Position numbers and translations under genes: made by a program | Shown: in pieces, positions 17,069 to 26,879 of the stretch | How the letters are laid out: every line of letters begins with the position of its first letter | Numbering within the stretch: position 1 is the stretch's first letter | The notes under the pieces: generated by a model | What the model was told of the DNA's origin: nothing | What the model saw: only the letters and a program-made list of their open reading frames with translations | The model's database searches: none | Source of the DNA: JAXMHQ01 sp046346665 | GTDB lineage: Bacteria; Verrucomicrobiota; Verrucomicrobiia; Limisphaerales; JAXMHQ01 | Assembly: GCA_046346665.1 (NCBI GenBank) | Contig: JAXMHQ010000010.1 | Span: 1 to 64,000, forward strand | Length of the DNA stretch: 64,000 bases | Direction: 5' to 3'

Positions 17069-18501
17069 GGCTGATGATCCCATTCCGCGTCCGAAAGTTT
17101 CCACCCGCCGCCCAGGGCCTGGTAAAGCTGCACGATAACGAGGCGCTGGTTCAACTCGGTTTGGGCCAGGGAATTTTCCGCGGGAAACAACTGCTGCTGC
17201 GCCTCCAGCACCTCGTAATAACTCGCCTTGCCCGCCAGGTAACGCTGCGTGGAAATCACCACCGCCTCCTGGTAAGCCTGCACCGACCGCGCCAGTTGCT
17301 CCCTCTCGAGCACCAGCTTCTCCCGCGTCACCAGCGCGTCCGAAACCTCCCGCAACGCGTTCAACACCGACAGCTCATACTGCAGCCGGTTCTGGTCCCA
17401 GAACGCCTTCGCCTGGCGATACTTCGCCACGTTCGCGCCGCCCTGGAAAATCGGCCCCGTCGCCGACGCCGCCAGGCTCCACGCATTCGCGCTCCCCAGC
17501 GTGATCGCCGACAGCTCCGGGCTCACCTTGCCCATGAACGCCGTCAGCCCGATCTGCGGCAGGAAATTCGCCACGCTCACCCCCACCTGCGCGTTCGCCG
17601 ACCGCAACTGCTGCTCCGCCGACATCACGTCCGGCCGGCGCGACAGCAACTGGCTCGGCAGCCCCGCCGGCACCTCCGGCGGAACCCCCTGCTCCAGCAG
17701 CGTCGCCGACCGCTCCACCGGCCCCGGCGGACGCCCCAGCAGGATGTTGATCTGGTTCTCCTGCACCGCAATCTGCCGCTCCGTCGCGGGCACCGACGCC
17801 GTCACGCTCGCCAGCGCCGCGGCCGCCCGCGAAGTCTCCAGCTTCGACCCCACGCCGCCTAACAATCTCTGGGTGAATATGTCCAGGCTGCCCCCGAACG
17901 AATTCGTCGTGCGCTGCGCGATCTGCAGCTGCAGGTCCAGCTCCAGCAACTGGAAATACGCCGCCGCCACCTGGCTCACCAGCGACAGCCGGATCCCCCG
18001 GCGCGCCTCGTCCGTCGCCAGGTACTGCGCCCGCGCACTCTCGTTCAACCGCCGGATCCGGCCCCACAAATCCACCTCCCACGCCGCGTTCAACACCCCC
18101 ACCGCCGCGTCCCCGATCTGGCCGCCGTTGTAATTGTAATTGCCCGCGAATTCGTTGCGGCCCTTGCTCACCGCCCCCGAATAACCCACGCTCGGGAAAA
18201 ATTGCGAGCGCGCCTCCGCCGCCGCCTGCCGCGCCTGCTCCACCCGCGTCACCGCCACCTTCAGGTCCAGGTTGTTCGTCAGCGCCGTCCGGATCAGCCC
18301 CGCCAGCACCGGGTCCCGGTAAATCTCCCACCAGGCGAAATCCGCAAAGGAATTCGTCCCCGACGACGTCGCATCCCGGTAGGCCGCCGGTTGCGCCACG
18401 TCCGGCCGCTTGTAATTCGGCCCCACCGCGCAACCGGCGGCGAAAATGACGAATGCCAAATGACAAATGACAAATCGCATGTTGATCAGCTTAGTCTGCA
18501 T
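17065..18501 (-). CDS. RND efflux outer membrane factor lipoprotein (NodT/OprM-type)
   Basis: 478 aa. I start at ATG 18501, which has a good AGGAGAGG ribosome binding site 8 nt upstream; an internal ATG at 18480 lacks one. The lipobox is VIFAAGC. TolC-type halves repeat: residues about 60-260 and 270-460, each with long amphipathic helices, including the typical VGVSVANFLPQIGLTAFMGK. It forms the trimeric exit duct for the RND pump. The signal peptide codons for FVICHLAFVIF are copies of the ATGACGAATG-type repeat that brackets the adjacent four-helix gene, so this signal peptide appears to be built from repeat sequence. It contains the nonamer TTGTTAGGC at 17857-17865. Confidence 0.92.
   Translation of the reverse strand: MQTKLINMRFVICHLAFVIFAAGCAVGPNYKRPDVAQPAAYRDATSSGTNSFADFAWWEIYRDPVLAGLIRTALTNNLDLKVAVTRVEQARQAAAEARSQFFPSVGYSGAVSKGRNEFAGNYNYNGGQIGDAAVGVLNAAWEVDLWGRIRRLNESARAQYLATDEARRGIRLSLVSQVAAAYFQLLELDLQLQIAQRTTNSFGGSLDIFTQRLLGGVGSKLETSRAAAALASVTASVPATERQIAVQENQINILLGRPPGPVERSATLLEQGVPPEVPAGLPSQLLSRRPDVMSAEQQLRSANAQVGVSVANFLPQIGLTAFMGKVSPELSAITLGSANAWSLAASATGPIFQGGANVAKYRQAKAFWDQNRLQYELSVLNALREVSDALVTREKLVLEREQLARSVQAYQEAVVISTQRYLAGKASYYEVLEAQQQLFPAENSLAQTELNQRLVIVQLYQALGGGWKLSDAEWDHQP
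18443..18477. repeat. Left inverted repeat of IVP cassette
   Basis: Tandem ATGACAA-type units starting AAAATGACGAATG. It matches the reverse complement of 18963-18997 at 30 of 35 positions. It lies inside the signal-peptide codons of the outer membrane factor. Confidence 0.8.
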
Positions 18502-18973
18502 TGTATTTGCCTCTCCTCCAGATGGCGCAGAAAATCAGGTGGAGTTCGCGCGCTTCGTTCCAGAGAACCCGGGCCTCGGCCTTTAGATTGGGCTCTGCGG
18601 TCGCAATCATGCGGAGAAAGAACTTGGTCTCCCTGGCCTCTTTCCTGGATATCCCGATGCGATGGGCAAAATCGCGCCGGGTAAGGCCGTCATCTGCTTC
18701 GCAATAATTCGCTCCAATGCTTGTCCCGGCCCCCACAATTTGGTCGATGAGACGGTTGTTGACCGGGCTCTTGGGAATCTTCTTTGCGAAAAGAATGATG
18801 GCTTCTCCGAAGCGCGCCGTGCGCTCCTCCAAGTCATACACGCGCGGCCGGTCACCGGAATCCTCCTTCAGGACCGCCCGGCTCCATGCCCCGCCTGCTG
18901 CCCGAAGCAGAATCGCGGAACCGTCATCACCTTCCAGGACCCACGGCTCATTTACTGGCTTTCGCTTCGTCAT
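18491..18973 (-). CDS. Four helix bundle protein (IVP / 23S intervening-sequence family)
   Basis: 160 aa. The C-terminal 115 residues match the four-helix bundle/S23 family: DLEERTARFGEAIILFAKKI, then IDQIVGAGTSIGANYCEADD and a helix with ARETKFFLRMIATAEP. The family is named for proteins found in intervening sequences of 23S rRNA and is related to the Avd accessory protein of diversity-generating retroelements; its function here is unknown. It sits between the RND pump gene and its outer membrane partner in the same direction. Its start codon lies in the right inverted repeat and its stop overlaps the outer-membrane-factor start by 11 nt. The N-terminal 40 residues are not part of the usual domain. 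Confidence 0.85.
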   Translation of the reverse strand: MTKRKPVNEPWVLEGDDGSAILLRAAGGAWSRAVLKEDSGDRPRVYDLEERTARFGEAIILFAKKIPKSPVNNRLIDQIVGAGTSIGANYCEADDGLTRRDFAHRIGISRKEARETKFFLRMIATAEPNLKAEARVLWNEARELHLIFCAIWRRGKYNAD

Positions 18974-18997
18974 TCGTCATTCGTCATTCGTCATTTT
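18963..18997. repeat. Right inverted repeat of IVP cassette
   Basis: Four tandem copies of GTCATTC/GTCATTT. The repeat encodes the last codons of the RND pump (KMTNDE and stop) and the start codon of the four-helix gene. Confidence 0.85.
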
Positions 18998-21900
18998 AAC
19001 CGCGTCCTTTTTCACCACCTCATGCTTGCCGCCCGACAGGTTTTCCACCACATAAAACAGCACGGGAATGAGGAAAATGGCGATGAAACTCGCGGCGGTC
19101 ATGCCGCCGATCACCGCGAAGCCCATGACCTGCCGCGACAACGCCCCGGCGCCGCTCGCCTTCGCCAGCGGCACACAACCCAGGATGAACGCAAAGCTCG
19201 TCATCAAAATCGGCCGCAACCGCAGCTTCGCCCCCTCCAGCGCCGCGTCCATCAACGGCTTCCCCTGGTCGTAGCCCATCTTCGCGAATTCCACGATCAG
19301 GATTGCGTTCTTGGCCGCCAGCCCGATGAGCATCACCAGGCCGATCTGCGCATACACGTTGTTCTCGTAATGCCCCACCATCAGCCCCGAGAACGCCCCG
19401 AATACCGCGATGGGTGTGCCTAACAAAACACTGAATGGTAACGTCCAGCTCTCGTACTGCGCCGCCAGGATGAGGAACACGCACAGCAGCGAGAACCCGA
19501 AGATCACCATCGGCGACACCCCCTGCTGCGCCTTCTTCTCCTGGAAACTCATCCCCAGGTAGTCGAATCCCATCCCGGGCGGCATCGCCTCGTGGAACAC
19601 CTCCTCCATCGCCTTCATCGCCTGCGCCGAGCTGTAGCCGGGCTTCGCCGAGGCGTTGATCTGGGCCGCCTGGTAAAGATTGTAACGCATCGTGAACTCC
19701 GGACCCATCGTCGGCTTCACCATCGTCACCGCGGCCAGCGGCACCATGTTGCTCGCGTTGTTCAACACGTAAAACTGCCCCAGGTTCCGCGCCTCCGTCC
19801 GGTAATCCCCCTCCGCCTGCACATACACCTGCCACTGCCGGCCAAACCGGTTGAAGTAATTCACAAACGCGCCGCCCATGAAACATTGCATCGTCTGGTA
19901 CACATCCTGGATCTTCACGCCCTGCTGCAGGACCTGGTCCCGGTTCACGTTCACGTAAACCTGCGGCACCGACGGCAGCGCCGTCGTGAACACGCTCGCC
20001 AGCTCCGGCCGCTTCCGCACCGCCGCCAGGTACTTCGCCAGGTTCTCCCCCAGGAACTCAAACCCGCGGCCCGACCGGTCCTCCAGCACAAACGTCACGC
20101 CGCCCGACGTCCCCACGCCGGGAATCGCCGGCGGCGGAAACGCAAACCCGACCGCGCCCGGGATCTTCGCCAGCTCCGCATTCAAATGCCGCATGATCGC
20201 CTGGTACTGTTCCTCGGGCTTCTTGCGCTTCGACCACTCGTGGAACGCGATGAAGAAAAAGCTGCTGTAGGTGTTGTTCACCCCGCTCAACATGCTGTAG
20301 CCCACCACCGACGAACAATATTTCACCCCGGGCGTGTGAATGATGATGTCCTCCGCCTGCCGCACCACCTCGTTGTTCCGCTGCAACGACGCCGCGTCCG
20401 GCAACTGCACCCCCGCAAACACATACCCCTGGTCTTCGTCCGGCAAAAAGCTCGTCGGGATCTTCTTCCCCATCCACCCCACCATCACAATCGCCCCCAC
20501 CAGGAACACCAGCGCCACGATCGACTTGTGCACCAGGAACCGGCACACCCCCACATACCCGTCCGTCGCCCGGCCGAACCAGCGGTTGAACACGTCGAAA
20601 AACTTTTGCAGCGGCCCCGTGCCCTTCTTTTTCGGACGCAGCAGCAGCGCGGACAGCGCCGGCGACAGCGTCAGCGCGTTGAAAGCCGAGATCACCACCG
20701 ACACCGCGATCGTCACCGCGAACTGCTGGTAAAGACGGCCCGTGATGCCCGGAATGAACGCCGTCGGAATGAACACCGCCGACAAAATGATCGCAATCGC
20801 AATCACCGGCCCCGTCACCTCCTGCATGCCCTTCAACGCCGCCTCCTTCGGCGACAACCCGTGCTCGATGTGATGCTCCACGATTTCCACCACCACGATC
20901 GCGTCGTCCACCACCAGCCCGATCGCCAGCACCAGCCCGAACAGCGACAGGGTGTTGATCGAAAATCCGAACAGCGGAAACAGCGCGAACGTGCCCACCA
21001 GCGACACCGGCACCGCCAGCAGCGGGATCAGCGTCGCCCGCCAGCCCTGCAGGAACACAAACACCACGATGATCACCAGCACAATCGCCTCCAGCAGCGT
21101 GTGCTCGATCTCCACCATGCCTTCCGTCACGGCGAGCGTCGTGTCCAGCGCCACCGCGTAGTCCAGGTCCGGCGGAAAACTCGCCTTCAGCTTCTCCATC
21201 AGCGCCTTCGCCCCGCCCGCCGCGTCGAGTGCGTTCGACCCCGGCAGCTGGTAGAGCGCCACCAGCGCGCACGGCCTGCCGTTCAGCCGCGCCAGCATGT
21301 CGTAATTCTGCGCCCCCAGCTCGATCCGCGCCACGTCCCTCACCCGCACAATCGCCCCGTCCAGCCCCGCCCGCAGCACGATGTTCCCGAAATCCTCCGT
21401 CGTCTCCAGCCGCCCCTGCGACCGCACCGCGTAGGTGAATTCCTGCCCCTTTGGCACCGGTTGGCCGCCCACCTTGCCCGCCGGGTTCACCGTGTTCTGC
21501 GCCTGCACCGCGGCAATGATCTCCGGAACCGTGATCCCCATCTGCGCCAGCCGGTCCGGCCGCACCCACAGCCGGATCGCATACTGCCCCGCACCGAACA
21601 CCGAAACACTCGCGATCCCCGTCACGCGCGTCATCGCATCGTTGATGTTGATGTAGGAATAGTTCGCCAGGAAAATGCTGTCGTAGGTGTTGTTCGGCGA
21701 ATACAACGCAAACATGATCAGCGGCGACGCCGTCGATTTCTGCACCGTCACCCCCTGGTTGTTCACCGCGCTCGGCAACTGCGAGTTCGCCTGCCCCTGC
21801 CGCATCTGCGCCAGGATCTGGTCCGTGTTCGGATCCGTCGCCACGTTGAAATCCACCGTCAGCTTCAGCGTCCCGTTGTTCGCGCTCAGCGAATACATGT

Positions 21901-22129
21901 ACTCCATGTTGTCCACACCCGACATCTGCTGCTCGATCGGGACCGTGACGGACTGCTGGACGGTGACGGCATCGGCGCCCGGGTAGGTCGCGTTCACCTG
22001 GATCTGCGGATCCGCGATGTTCGGGAATTGCGCGATCGGGAGACTCGACATCGCCACCACGCCGATGATCACCATGAGGATGGAAATCACCATGGCCACG
22101 ATGGGCCGGTTGATGAAAAACTTGGCCAT
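18977..22129 (-). CDS. RND multidrug efflux inner membrane pump (AcrB/HAE1 family)
   Basis: 1050 aa, the normal length for the HAE1 family. The N-terminus is MAKFFINRPIVAMVISILMV. Twelve membrane segments in two sets flank two large periplasmic loops. The proton-relay motif in TM4 reads GLVLAIGLVVDDAIVVVE, with two Asp. A typical FSINTLSLFGLVLAIG precedes it and AAKNAILIVEFAKM marks TM10. It pumps drugs, bile-like amphiphiles or metabolites using the proton gradient. It follows the membrane fusion protein by 17 nt. The last six residues come from the repeat array. It contains the nonamer TTGTTAGGC at 19418-19426. Confidence 0.97.
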   Translation of the reverse strand: MAKFFINRPIVAMVISILMVIIGVVAMSSLPIAQFPNIADPQIQVNATYPGADAVTVQQSVTVPIEQQMSGVDNMEYMYSLSANNGTLKLTVDFNVATDPNTDQILAQMRQGQANSQLPSAVNNQGVTVQKSTASPLIMFALYSPNNTYDSIFLANYSYININDAMTRVTGIASVSVFGAGQYAIRLWVRPDRLAQMGITVPEIIAAVQAQNTVNPAGKVGGQPVPKGQEFTYAVRSQGRLETTEDFGNIVLRAGLDGAIVRVRDVARIELGAQNYDMLARLNGRPCALVALYQLPGSNALDAAGGAKALMEKLKASFPPDLDYAVALDTTLAVTEGMVEIEHTLLEAIVLVIIVVFVFLQGWRATLIPLLAVPVSLVGTFALFPLFGFSINTLSLFGLVLAIGLVVDDAIVVVEIVEHHIEHGLSPKEAALKGMQEVTGPVIAIAIILSAVFIPTAFIPGITGRLYQQFAVTIAVSVVISAFNALTLSPALSALLLRPKKKGTGPLQKFFDVFNRWFGRATDGYVGVCRFLVHKSIVALVFLVGAIVMVGWMGKKIPTSFLPDEDQGYVFAGVQLPDAASLQRNNEVVRQAEDIIIHTPGVKYCSSVVGYSMLSGVNNTYSSFFFIAFHEWSKRKKPEEQYQAIMRHLNAELAKIPGAVGFAFPPPAIPGVGTSGGVTFVLEDRSGRGFEFLGENLAKYLAAVRKRPELASVFTTALPSVPQVYVNVNRDQVLQQGVKIQDVYQTMQCFMGGAFVNYFNRFGRQWQVYVQAEGDYRTEARNLGQFYVLNNASNMVPLAAVTMVKPTMGPEFTMRYNLYQAAQINASAKPGYSSAQAMKAMEEVFHEAMPPGMGFDYLGMSFQEKKAQQGVSPMVIFGFSLLCVFLILAAQYESWTLPFSVLLGTPIAVFGAFSGLMVGHYENNVYAQIGLVMLIGLAAKNAILIVEFAKMGYDQGKPLMDAALEGAKLRLRPILMTSFAFILGCVPLAKASGAGALSRQVMGFAVIGGMTAASFIAIFLIPVLFYVVENLSGGKHEVVKKDAVKMTNDE

Positions 22130-22146
22130 AGTTCGGTGGCGTTGGA

Positions 22147-23343
22147 TTAATCTTTCGCGGCAGCCACGGGTGCAGCCGCCGGACCCGGCGTCTCAGGAAC
22201 ACTGCCCAGCGGCACCGGGTTCACCACGCTCCCCTCGCGAATCTTCTGTATCCCCTCCGCCACCACCCGCTCCCCGGACCGCACATTGCCCTGAATAATC
22301 CAGTCCGACCCCACCCGCTCGCCGGGCGTGACCGGGCGGATGCTGACCTTGTTCTCGGGATCGATCACCGCGATGAGATAACGGCCCTGCAGCTCCGTCA
22401 CCGACCGCTGCGGCACCACCAGCGCGTTCGTCGCAACCCCCACCAGCGCCTTCACCCGCACAAACATCCCGGGCACCAGGAGGAAATTCCTGTTCGGAAA
22501 CTCGCCCACCACCCGCACCGTACCCGTCAGCGGGTTCACCTGGTTGTCCGAAAACCTCACCATCCCCGCCTCCGGATACACCTGGCCCGACGCCAGGATC
22601 AACTCCAGCTTCGTCCGGTCCCTGCTTTCGTCCTTGTCAAACAACTCGGCCCCCGCCGCAATCCGCTGCTCCTGGATCTGCGTCACCAGCTTCTGGTCCA
22701 CCGAAAAATATGCCCGGATCGGATCCACCTGCACCACCGTCGACAACGGACCGCTCGACGGCCCCACCAGGTTGCCGACCTGCGCCTGCGCCAGGCCCGC
22801 GATCCCGTTCACCGGCGATCGAATCGTGGTGAATGCCAGGTTCAACTCCGCCGTCTGCACCGCCGCACGCTGGCTCGCCACCTGCCCGTCCGCCGCCAAA
22901 TCCGCCTGGATCGCGTCGTCCAATTCCTGCTGGCTGATCGCCGACGTCGCCGCCAGGGGCCGGTAACGCTGCACGTCCAGCGCCGTCTTCCCCTTGTGCG
23001 CCTCCGCCTCCAGCAATCCCGCCTTCGCACGCGCCAGGTCCGCCTGGAACGGCGCCGGGTCAATCTGGAACAACACCTGCCCGTTCGTGACAAACGTGCC
23101 TTCCGTATACACCCGCGTTAACAGGTAACCCGTCACCTGCGCCGATATCGTCGCATCCACATTCCCCTGCAACGTCCCCACCCAGTCCCGATACAACGGC
23201 ACATCCTTCTGCTCGATCGATACAAATTCCACCGTCGGCGGCCCCGCCGCCACCGCCCCCTTCTCCTTGCAGCCTGACATCGTAATCAGCACCACCCAAC
23301 ACACCAGCGCAGCCAACACACTGCGAAAAAGATTAGGAATCAT
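22147..23343 (-). CDS. RND efflux periplasmic adaptor (membrane fusion protein) lipoprotein
   Basis: Start ATG 23343 (MIPNLFRSVLAALVC); the longer frame begins with TTG. A lipoprotein signal ends at ITMSGC. The order is typical of AcrA: lipoyl half-motif (VDATISAQVTGYLLTRVYTE), helical hairpin (about 100-160), second lipoyl half with FTTIRSPVNGIAGLAQAQVG, then beta-barrel and membrane-proximal domains (VRVVGEFPNRNFLLVPGMFV). It bridges pump and exit duct. It is the first gene of the efflux operon and is divergent from the sensor kinase pair at 23559, separated by about 215 nt, so the kinases may regulate it. Confidence 0.95.
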   Translation of the reverse strand: MIPNLFRSVLAALVCWVVLITMSGCKEKGAVAAGPPTVEFVSIEQKDVPLYRDWVGTLQGNVDATISAQVTGYLLTRVYTEGTFVTNGQVLFQIDPAPFQADLARAKAGLLEAEAHKGKTALDVQRYRPLAATSAISQQELDDAIQADLAADGQVASQRAAVQTAELNLAFTTIRSPVNGIAGLAQAQVGNLVGPSSGPLSTVVQVDPIRAYFSVDQKLVTQIQEQRIAAGAELFDKDESRDRTKLELILASGQVYPEAGMVRFSDNQVNPLTGTVRVVGEFPNRNFLLVPGMFVRVKALVGVATNALVVPQRSVTELQGRYLIAVIDPENKVSIRPVTPGERVGSDWIIQGNVRSGERVVAEGIQKIREGSVVNPVPLGSVPETPGPAAAPVAAAKD

Positions 23344-23558
23344 AACAGGTTCGATTACCAAGTCGAAGGCAGGATCTCACTGCCCTGGAGTCGAGACTAC
23401 GGTGAGCCGCATCCGGGCTGCAAGGCATTTCTCCACCAATGGGTTCGGAGGGTTCACAGCTAAAGATTCCCCCGAAATCGCCGATCTAACAGAGCCCGGC
23501 TCGCAGCGCCAATCCTTCATCCGCGACTCTGCGGAACGGGCGGCAATCGCAACAAGTC

Positions 23559-26500
23559 ATGAGTTGGCCCCGATTTACGAGCCGGCCTCGCCTCCTGCAC
23601 ACCCTGCAGGCTTGCGCGGTTTGCCTCGCCGCCATGGCCTTCCCCCCCGGCACCCGCGCCGCCGAATCGGTCCCGCCGTCACTCCCAGTCCTCACCAATA
23701 TCTACCAGATCTGGGAACTCCCCCAGGCCGAGCGCGCACTGCCCCACCGCATGCGCACCGAGCTCACCATCTATTACTTCGACCACGAATGGAACAACGC
23801 CTGGGGCGCCTGCCAGGGCCGCCCCGCCTACCTCCCCATCGGGGATTGCCCCACCCCGTTGAAAGCCGGACAACAGGTTCTGCTCGATGGCGTCGTGCTC
23901 CCGCTGCGCGAACGCTTTCTCTGGGACCAAACCACCGTCACCGTTCTCAAAACAAACCTTGCCTTCGACGCCCCACCCCTCTCCGACCTCCAGTCCAATC
24001 CCCTGGCCAATAAAGGCCGGTTGCTCTCCATCGAGGGATTCGTCGACCACCTTCTCGAAGACAACACCCATTACACCCTCCGCCTCATCTGCGGCGGCAC
24101 CGTCGCCAACGCGTTCCTTCTCAAAAACACCGGCGGATCAAACTGGTCCTGCAAGGAAGGAGACATCGTCCGCATCAAATCCGTCTTCTCACCCCAGTTC
24201 GATCGCGACGGCCGCATCAGCGAACTCAGCCTCTTCATCGGCCGCCCCGAGGACGTCCGCACCGTCGGCTCCCTCGACACCGACCCGCGATTCGACCTGC
24301 CCGTGTCCGAGATTTCCAGCATCCAGCAGGAATCGCCCGCCGGTACGCTCATTCATGTGAAAGGCACCGTCCGCAGCCACGATTCCGGGAAATGGGTCAC
24401 CCTCTGGGACGACTCCGGCCAGGTCATGATCCAAAGCCCCCAGTCCCAGGCCCTCCGCTTCGGCGACCACGTCGAAGCCGTCGGCTACCCCTACGTCCTC
24501 GGCGTCCAGCCATGCATCCGCAACGGGCTCTACCGCGCCGTCCCCGCCACCGCCTCCCCATCCGCGGCCACCAACAACCCCGCCCCCGGCCCGCTGCGCC
24601 TCGCCGAATGGGTGCGCGATCTGAGCCGGGAACAAAGCCGCAAAGGTTTCCCGGTCAAATTGCGCGGCGTCGTCACCTGGTTCCACCCCGAACGCCCCTT
24701 CGCCTGCGTCCAGGACGCCAGCGGCGGCATCCGCGTCGAAAACCCACGCTGGGAAGGCACCGACACCCCCAAGCCCGGCGCCATCGTCACCGTCGAAGGC
24801 GTCACCGCCGAAGGAGATTTCGTCCCCGTCATCACCAACGCCGTGCTCGGCCGCGTCGGCTTCTACAACCTCGAACCCGGCCACCTCGTCACCCTCGAAC
24901 AAGCCCTCACCGGCGTCGAAGACGGGCGCTGGGTCGAAATGCGCGGCTACGTCCAGGACGTCCGCCAAAACCGCGGCCTCACTATCCTCGACCTCAGCAC
25001 GTCCGGCGGCGAATTCGAAGCCGTCCTCCCCGCCACCCAGTCCTTCGATTACCTCCGCGGCTCCATCATCCGGCTCAACGGCGTCTGCACCGCCGTCTCC
25101 AACGCCCGCGGCCAGCTCACCGGCATCCAGATCTGGTCGCCCGAAGTCAAATGCCTCCAGGTCGAGGAACCCGCCCCCGCCGACGTCTTCGCCGTGCCAT
25201 TCCGGCCCCTCGGCGATCTCCGCCGCTATAACATGCAGAACGCCCTCAACCAGCGCGTCCGCACCTCCGGCACCGTCCTCCTCGTCGCCCCAGGCCGCTG
25301 CGTCCGCATCCAGGACGGCGCCGACGGCCTCCTCGCCCTCACCCAGGATACCCTCAACCTCCGCCCCGGCGACCGCATCGAAGTCGTCGGGTTCGCCGGC
25401 AACCAGGGCCGCAAATTCCTCCTGCGCGAAGCCGTCTGCCGGCGCATGGCCGCCGGATCCCAACCGCCCCCCGCGGAACTCCCCCCCGGCCACTCCGTCA
25501 ACCCCGGCCTCGAAGGACTCCTCGCCCGCGCAGAAGGTGTGCTGCTCAATGCCGCGGAACGCGACGGCACCGTCAAACTCCTCGTCCAAACCGGGGAATC
25601 CGCCTTCGAAGCCGCCCTCGAATCCAGCCCCGCCGATTCCACCCGCGAACTCAAAAATCTCCCCATCGGCAGCCGACTCTCCCTCACCGGCGTCTACGAA
25701 GTGCAGTCCGACGAAACCGCCCACCCGCGCCGGTTCGTCCTGCTGCTCCGGTCCTGGAACGATGTCCGCGTCCTCGCGCAACCCTCCTGGTGGACCCTCG
25801 GCCGCCTCGTCACCGCCCTCGTCGGCGTCCTCGGCATCTCCATCGTCGCCCTCGCCTGGGGCATCCTCATCTCCCGCAAAAATCACCTGCTCCGCCAGGC
25901 CCAGTCCGAACTCCAGGCCGCCCATGACAAACTCGAAATCCGAGTCGAGGAACGCACCCAGGAATTGCGCGAACAGGTCGCCGCCAAGGAACGCGCCCGC
26001 GATGAACTCGCCGAAGCCCAGCAACGCCTCATCCAGGCCTCCCGCCAGGCCGGCATGGCCGAAGTCGCCACCGGCGTCCTCCACAACGTCGGCAATGTCC
26101 TCAACAGCGTCAACGTCTCCGTCAGCCTCCTCGGCGAAAAATTCTCCGGCTCCAACGCCCTCCAAAACCTCCCCCGCGTCCTCGGCCTGCTCAACGAAAA
26201 CCGCCCGCACCTCGCCGATTACCTCGCCCACGACCACAAAGGCAAACACCTCGTCCCCTACCTCGAGTCCCTCGTCAAACACCTCGCCACCGAACGTTCC
26301 CAGGTCACCGCCGAACTCAATACCCTCGCCAAAAATATCGAACACATCAAAGAAATCGTCTCCATGCAACAGTCGTACGCCCAAACCTCCGGCGTCCGCG
26401 AAATCCTCCAGCCCGCCGATCTCCTCGAGGAAGCCATCCACCTCCAGTCCGAATCGTTCAAACGCCACGGCGTCCGGCTCGAACGCGATTTCGCCCCCGT

Positions 26501-26879
26501 CCCCCCCATCAACACCGACCGCCATAAAACTCTCCAGATCCTCACCAACCTCCTCCAGAACGCCAAATACGCCTGCGACGACGCCGGATCCGGCAACAGC
26601 CGCATCACCGTCCGCCTCCACCCGCTCGGCACCGACCGCATCAAGATCGAAGTCGTCGACAACGGCGTCGGGATCGCCCCCGAAAATCTCACGCGCATTT
26701 TTTCCTTCGGCTTCACCACCCGCAAAAACGGCCACGGATTCGGCCTCCACAGCGGAGCGCTCGCCGCAAAGGAACTCGGCGGATCCCTCAACGCCCACAG
26801 CGCCGGGGTCGGAAAGGGAGCCGCCTTCGTCCTCGAACTCCCGCTCAACCCGGATTCCAAACCCGGCGCGAAAACATGA
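23559..26879 (+). CDS. Large sensor histidine kinase with OB-like extracytoplasmic repeats (first of tandem pair)
   Basis: 1106 aa. Signal peptide about residues 1-35 ending in GTRA. Residues about 40-740 are an outside sensor with repeated beta-rich modules of OB-fold character (LIHVKGTVRSHDSGKWVTLWDD; VKLRGVVTWFHPERPFACVQD). One membrane segment lies near residue 750-770, then a coiled coil (to about 830), then a dimerisation helix with VLHNVGNVLNSVNV, whose His replaces the common HExxN/HDxxNP context. The ATPase domain shows LLQNAKYACDD (N box), VDNGVGIAPENL (G1) and GFGLHSGALAAKELGG (G2). There is no receiver domain and no regulator gene nearby. Its TGA overlaps the ATG of the next kinase. 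Confidence 0.88.
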   Translation: MSWPRFTSRPRLLHTLQACAVCLAAMAFPPGTRAAESVPPSLPVLTNIYQIWELPQAERALPHRMRTELTIYYFDHEWNNAWGACQGRPAYLPIGDCPTPLKAGQQVLLDGVVLPLRERFLWDQTTVTVLKTNLAFDAPPLSDLQSNPLANKGRLLSIEGFVDHLLEDNTHYTLRLICGGTVANAFLLKNTGGSNWSCKEGDIVRIKSVFSPQFDRDGRISELSLFIGRPEDVRTVGSLDTDPRFDLPVSEISSIQQESPAGTLIHVKGTVRSHDSGKWVTLWDDSGQVMIQSPQSQALRFGDHVEAVGYPYVLGVQPCIRNGLYRAVPATASPSAATNNPAPGPLRLAEWVRDLSREQSRKGFPVKLRGVVTWFHPERPFACVQDASGGIRVENPRWEGTDTPKPGAIVTVEGVTAEGDFVPVITNAVLGRVGFYNLEPGHLVTLEQALTGVEDGRWVEMRGYVQDVRQNRGLTILDLSTSGGEFEAVLPATQSFDYLRGSIIRLNGVCTAVSNARGQLTGIQIWSPEVKCLQVEEPAPADVFAVPFRPLGDLRRYNMQNALNQRVRTSGTVLLVAPGRCVRIQDGADGLLALTQDTLNLRPGDRIEVVGFAGNQGRKFLLREAVCRRMAAGSQPPPAELPPGHSVNPGLEGLLARAEGVLLNAAERDGTVKLLVQTGESAFEAALESSPADSTRELKNLPIGSRLSLTGVYEVQSDETAHPRRFVLLLRSWNDVRVLAQPSWWTLGRLVTALVGVLGISIVALAWGILISRKNHLLRQAQSELQAAHDKLEIRVEERTQELREQVAAKERARDELAEAQQRLIQASRQAGMAEVATGVLHNVGNVLNSVNVSVSLLGEKFSGSNALQNLPRVLGLLNENRPHLADYLAHDHKGKHLVPYLESLVKHLATERSQVTAELNTLAKNIEHIKEIVSMQQSYAQTSGVREILQPADLLEEAIHLQSESFKRHGVRLERDFAPVPPINTDRHKTLQILTNLLQNAKYACDDAGSGNSRITVRLHPLGTDRIKIEVVDNGVGIAPENLTRIFSFGFTTRKNGHGFGLHSGALAAKELGGSLNAHSAGVGKGAAFVLELPLNPDSKPGAKT

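Noticed and set aside
18491..18973. Diversity-generating retroelement
   Set aside because: The four-helix protein is related to the Avd accessory protein, but there is no reverse transcriptase, template repeat or variable repeat in the window.
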